DNA from: Spartobacteria bacterium UBA5019 | GTDB lineage: Bacteria > Verrucomicrobiota > Verrucomicrobiia > Chthoniobacterales > Terrimicrobiaceae | Assembly: GCA_002396485.1 (NCBI GenBank) | Contig: DGXZ01000065.1 | Coordinates: 1-45,082 of the forward strand | DNA length: 45,082 bases | Direction: 5' to 3' | In this document: positions 42,455 to 45,082 of the stretch, one piece after another | Numbering within the stretch: position 1 is the first letter of the stretch | How the letters are laid out: each line of letters opens with the position of its first letter | Position numbers and translations under genes: made by a program | The notes under the pieces: generated by a model | What the model was told of the DNA's origin: nothing | Databases searched by the model: none | The model's input: the letters and a program-made list of their open reading frames with translations, nothing else

Positions 42455-44716
42455 GGGCACCATAGTCTCTCCAGGCATTTTTCTGCTACGCCGATCAAAC
42501 TGGCTGTCCAGTATTTTTATGGGTTTTCCTTCGCTTTCTGCTTCTAAAAGCACGGTGTAGGGGACCCCCTTCGTCCCGCCGAAGGTGACAAAGGTCATGG
42601 AGATCCGAGAGTCTTTGCAGACAATCATTGGGACTTCATTTGTTTGATCACGAACATGTTGGATGCCACCCAAAGCTTCGAACTGGGTTCGATCACTTAA
42701 ATGAAAGGTCGTTGTCGGTTTAGCACCAAATTCAGTCTTAAATCCTAAACACCAAACGGTGGAGTTTCGGAAAGCAAACTCAATGGGTTGATGCTCATTA
42801 TCCATTCCTCGAATCCAAGCATGGACATTCTCAACCGCGAGAGAGGCATTCTCGCCACCGACCCCAAATCCCATGACGTTGTTTACGAACACTTCCTTCG
42901 GCTCTCCTACCGGCGAGGCATTCCGATAAAGACGCCACATGCTGGTCTTGAGCGCAGCAGAGCCTGCAAAAAGCATACCTGCGCCGCGAGTCTTGTATCG
43001 CTGATACCAGAACCAAGTAATCGTATCCTCCAGCACCACCGGGCGCGGGGCCTCGTGGTCAAGGAAAACCCCGCCCGCATTCAGATTTTGGCGAAGCAGC
43101 AGCGGTTCCTTCGCCCCCTTGGAAATACGGAAAAGACCAGGTCGCTTTGCTTCAGCAGGTTCGCCGCTGATGGCTAAAGCCATGGCTTCTTTGGCTGTCA
43201 AATCCGGCTTTTCCTTCGGATCAATCCGCAAAATGGCTGCCCAAAGGAAATCAACCTCTCGAACAGACGAGGGGATATCCACCGACCCGTTGATGGCATA
43301 CTGCGCCTTGGGAAACCACACCACCGGCTTGCCGGAATTCATGGCCCGTTGCACAGCTTCGGTATCATCGGTGACCCCATCGCCTTTAGCCCCGAAATCA
43401 TCCACATTGGCCCATTTTGAGAGGTCGGTTTCCGGCAAAATCACCGGCACTTCCTTCACCGGCAGGCGCAAGGTTATTGCAGGCACTCCTTCAACCACAG
43501 ACAGCGCTTTTCCAACGATTGTTTCCAGAATCGTGTTTTCCTTCAGCACCGTTTGTCCATCCGACTCGATGGCTGCCCCATAACCAGAAAGCCTAACATC
43601 TCTTGCTAAAAGACTACCAAAGGCGTCCACGGCAATCGCCGGGCCACCGCTCGCGTTTCCATTTAATTCGCTCTCAATTAACACCAATTGGGCGCATTCG
43701 GCCACTCGTATGGCTAGGGGTGCGTTTTGGGTGATCACCTTTCGGGCAGAGATCGAAAACTGCATTCCACGTCCCAAACGGATGGCGACTTGGCGCTGAT
43801 TCTTGAGGGTGGCATACTCTAATACGAGATAGCTAACATTGCCTGCAGTCGCTTCAATGCCCACATCGAAACCGTCAATGAGGATATCCCGGTGGTAGCC
43901 GTGCGCATTCCGCCGATCCATCATCAATCCGGCCCGCCCGCTGCCATCGCCCGAAATAATTGCCAAATTATAAAGATGGCCCCAGTTTGACGCATTCCAC
44001 TTTAAGCCAACGGCTCCCGGATTCCCGGACCCGGTATGGATCGTCAGATTCTGAAGATCATTTCCATAATTGATGCTCGAGCCCACTTTAGCTAGAAGAT
44101 AGTAGGTGAGCACCGGTTTCTCCTTGCCCTTCTCAAAACCGGGACAATTGTCTTTCAGGCGAATGATCGTCTTCGCCCTGCTCTGGCCCACGATTCGAAT
44201 AAACGAGTTGTCTTCCCCCCGGAGTTCTAATTCCGGGGTCTCCTCTACCGCCGAAGAAATGTTGTTGCGAACCGCGCCCCACCAACCTTTTTTGATGTCG
44301 TAGGCCACGGTTGGCCATCCACTACTCAGCGTATCGGATACCAGGTAATTTCCGTTCGGAAGGTAAATGATCCACGCCAAACCTTTGTATTTGGTATCAT
44401 AATAGGAATAGGGCTTGCCGTCAGGATCCACCCCTTTGATTTGCTCCCGGTTGGCGACCACAAACCGCATCGCATCGCACAGAGCCTGGGTGTCATCGGT
44501 CACGCCGTCGCCTTTGGCATTGAACGGTGGCTTGGTGACATCGAGCACGCGCCCCCCCTTGCCGTTATGGTAAAACGCTTCGGGAGGATAGATCTGGTTG
44601 ATCGGCAGGTTCCGGTCACCGGGAGGAGTGACTGGCTCGGCAGCGTAGAGCGCAGCTGGCAGAGCCAGCATCAGCACAATAAGAAGTGTGGGGGTGTGCT
44701 TGTTGGTTGATTTCAT
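42431..44716 (-). CDS. Secreted right-handed beta-helix protein with two pectate-lyase-3-like domains
   Basis: A 761-residue exported protein. The ATG at 44716 starts a clear signal peptide (MKSTNKHTPTLLIVLMLALP, cleaved near residue 26); the frame runs to 44788, but that extension reads through the neighbour's repeat. Two Pectate_lyase_3-type entry motifs occur: AKGDGVTDDTQALCDAM (about 67-83) and DDFGAKGDGVTDDTEAVQRAM (about 436-456), so the protein contains two beta-helix modules in tandem. Repetitive beta-rungs fill the rest. Such proteins act on pectin or related polysaccharides, either as lyases or GH28-like hydrolases; no catalytic residues can be assigned by eye. It ends LLTNTPK, as does its partial neighbour. 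Confidence 0.85.
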   Translation of the reverse strand: MKSTNKHTPTLLIVLMLALPAALYAAEPVTPPGDRNLPINQIYPPEAFYHNGKGGRVLDVTKPPFNAKGDGVTDDTQALCDAMRFVVANREQIKGVDPDGKPYSYYDTKYKGLAWIIYLPNGNYLVSDTLSSGWPTVAYDIKKGWWGAVRNNISSAVEETPELELRGEDNSFIRIVGQSRAKTIIRLKDNCPGFEKGKEKPVLTYYLLAKVGSSINYGNDLQNLTIHTGSGNPGAVGLKWNASNWGHLYNLAIISGDGSGRAGLMMDRRNAHGYHRDILIDGFDVGIEATAGNVSYLVLEYATLKNQRQVAIRLGRGMQFSISARKVITQNAPLAIRVAECAQLVLIESELNGNASGGPAIAVDAFGSLLARDVRLSGYGAAIESDGQTVLKENTILETIVGKALSVVEGVPAITLRLPVKEVPVILPETDLSKWANVDDFGAKGDGVTDDTEAVQRAMNSGKPVVWFPKAQYAINGSVDIPSSVREVDFLWAAILRIDPKEKPDLTAKEAMALAISGEPAEAKRPGLFRISKGAKEPLLLRQNLNAGGVFLDHEAPRPVVLEDTITWFWYQRYKTRGAGMLFAGSAALKTSMWRLYRNASPVGEPKEVFVNNVMGFGVGGENASLAVENVHAWIRGMDNEHQPIEFAFRNSTVWCLGFKTEFGAKPTTTFHLSDRTQFEALGGIQHVRDQTNEVPMIVCKDSRISMTFVTFGGTKGVPYTVLLEAESEGKPIKILDSQFDRRSRKMPGETMVPLLTNTPK

Positions 44717-44732
44717 TTTTTCTTGATTTGCA

Positions 44733-44762
44733 TCCGTTTCATTTTGGGGTGTTCGTGAGCAG
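44733..44762 (-). repeat. 30-bp perfect direct repeat, copy 2, over the stop codon of the second beta-helix gene
   Basis: Second copy of the repeat at 42425-42454, covering the same LLTNTPK-stop region of the upstream paralogue. The distance between copies is 2308 bases, about one gene length, as expected for a tandem duplication or gene conversion. Confidence 0.9.
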
Positions 44763-45082
44763 CGGAATAATCTTCTCGCCGGGTGCAAGGGCGCGCCGCG
44801 GCTCGAACCGGGTATCTGGAACTTCTGTCACCTGCCCCTTGCGTTCGTCGCGCAGGATGACCGATTGAACGGGAACATTGAGTTTAGATCCGCCAAAAGC
44901 ATTGAGGCTCAGGGCAACCTCAGAGTCAATTGACACGACCAATGGAAGCGATGATTGGCCATTGCGGACGTGGTAGAGTCCGCCCAGCAGTTCGAGGCGG
45001 GATTTGTCGCTGGCATGGAAGAAAGTACCGCTGGGCGTTGGCATTTCCCCCTTGTAGCCCAAGATCCAAGCATGCGAGTGTT
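44739..45082 (-). CDS. C-terminal fragment of a second beta-helix paralogue (runs off the window)
   Basis: The last 113 codons of a protein whose start lies beyond the right edge; the frame is open to the edge. The C-terminus (HASDKSRLELLGGLYHVRN, EKIIPLLTNTPK) aligns with the C-terminus of the gene at 42431 (HLSDRTQFEALGGIQHVRD, ETMVPLLTNTPK), so it is a paralogue of the same beta-helix family. Only 22 bases separate its stop from the next start. It extends the minus-strand cluster beyond the window. Confidence 0.85.
   Translation of the reverse strand, partial: HSHAWILGYKGEMPTPSGTFFHASDKSRLELLGGLYHVRNGQSSLPLVVSIDSEVALSLNAFGGSKLNVPVQSVILRDERKGQVTEVPDTRFEPRRALAPGEKIIPLLTNTPK

Overview
The window is 45 kb of a bacterial chromosome, about 55-60% G+C by eye, with mostly compact and often overlapping genes and few strong Shine-Dalgarno sites. 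The gene types fit a Gram-negative-envelope heterotroph that degrades plant or algal polysaccharides, most plausibly a member of the Verrucomicrobiota/PVC group. That placement is an inference from style and content; no rRNA or marker phylogeny is available here.

Positions 1-28990 are a housekeeping and core region. It holds valyl-tRNA synthetase; a hemB/PAP2-phosphatase pair; a HIT-protein/ClpX-like ATPase pair; an exbB-exbD-tonB energy-transduction operon; a secreted LolA-like protein; trmB next to a probably frameshifted small gene; an MFS transporter; a potassium-channel-like membrane protein; a small lipoprotein; purB-ligA-AEC transporter; a rhomboid protease; an amino-acid ABC transporter whose binding protein and permease are fused; proC, a TPR protein, a D,D-carboxypeptidase and a UvrD-type helicase in one run; leuS; and tRNA-Glu(CUC).

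From about 29190 to the right edge the character changes. Every gene is on the minus strand, and together they form a rhamnoside-utilisation cluster. In transcription order these are a partial and a complete pectate-lyase-3-like beta-helix protein, a RhaT-type rhamnose symporter, an amidohydrolase-type sugar lactonase, an SDR dehydrogenase, an AllA-like cupin, an SMP-30 lactonase, two more SDR dehydrogenases, two different GH78-type alpha-L-rhamnosidases (the second fused to a C-terminal Lcl_C/DUF1566 domain), and a fumarylacetoacetate-hydrolase-family enzyme. Most internal gaps are 6-71 bases.

Read together, secreted enzymes would release L-rhamnose, RhaT would import it, and the non-phosphorylative (diketo-hydrolase) route would oxidise it: dehydrogenase, lactonase, dehydratase, second dehydrogenase, then hydrolysis of the 2,4-diketo acid to pyruvate and lactate. 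The dehydratase of that route and any transcriptional regulator are not in the window. L-fucose uses parallel enzyme families and cannot be excluded as a substrate, but the two rhamnosidases and RhaT favour rhamnose.

The most unusual items are the GH78-Lcl_C fusion, the ClpX-like ATPase without a zinc-binding domain or IGF loop, the channel-like protein with a degenerate filter, a 30-bp perfect repeat over the stop codons of the two beta-helix paralogues, a perfect 13-bp palindrome upstream of one rhamnosidase, and a large inverted repeat inside the cluster.
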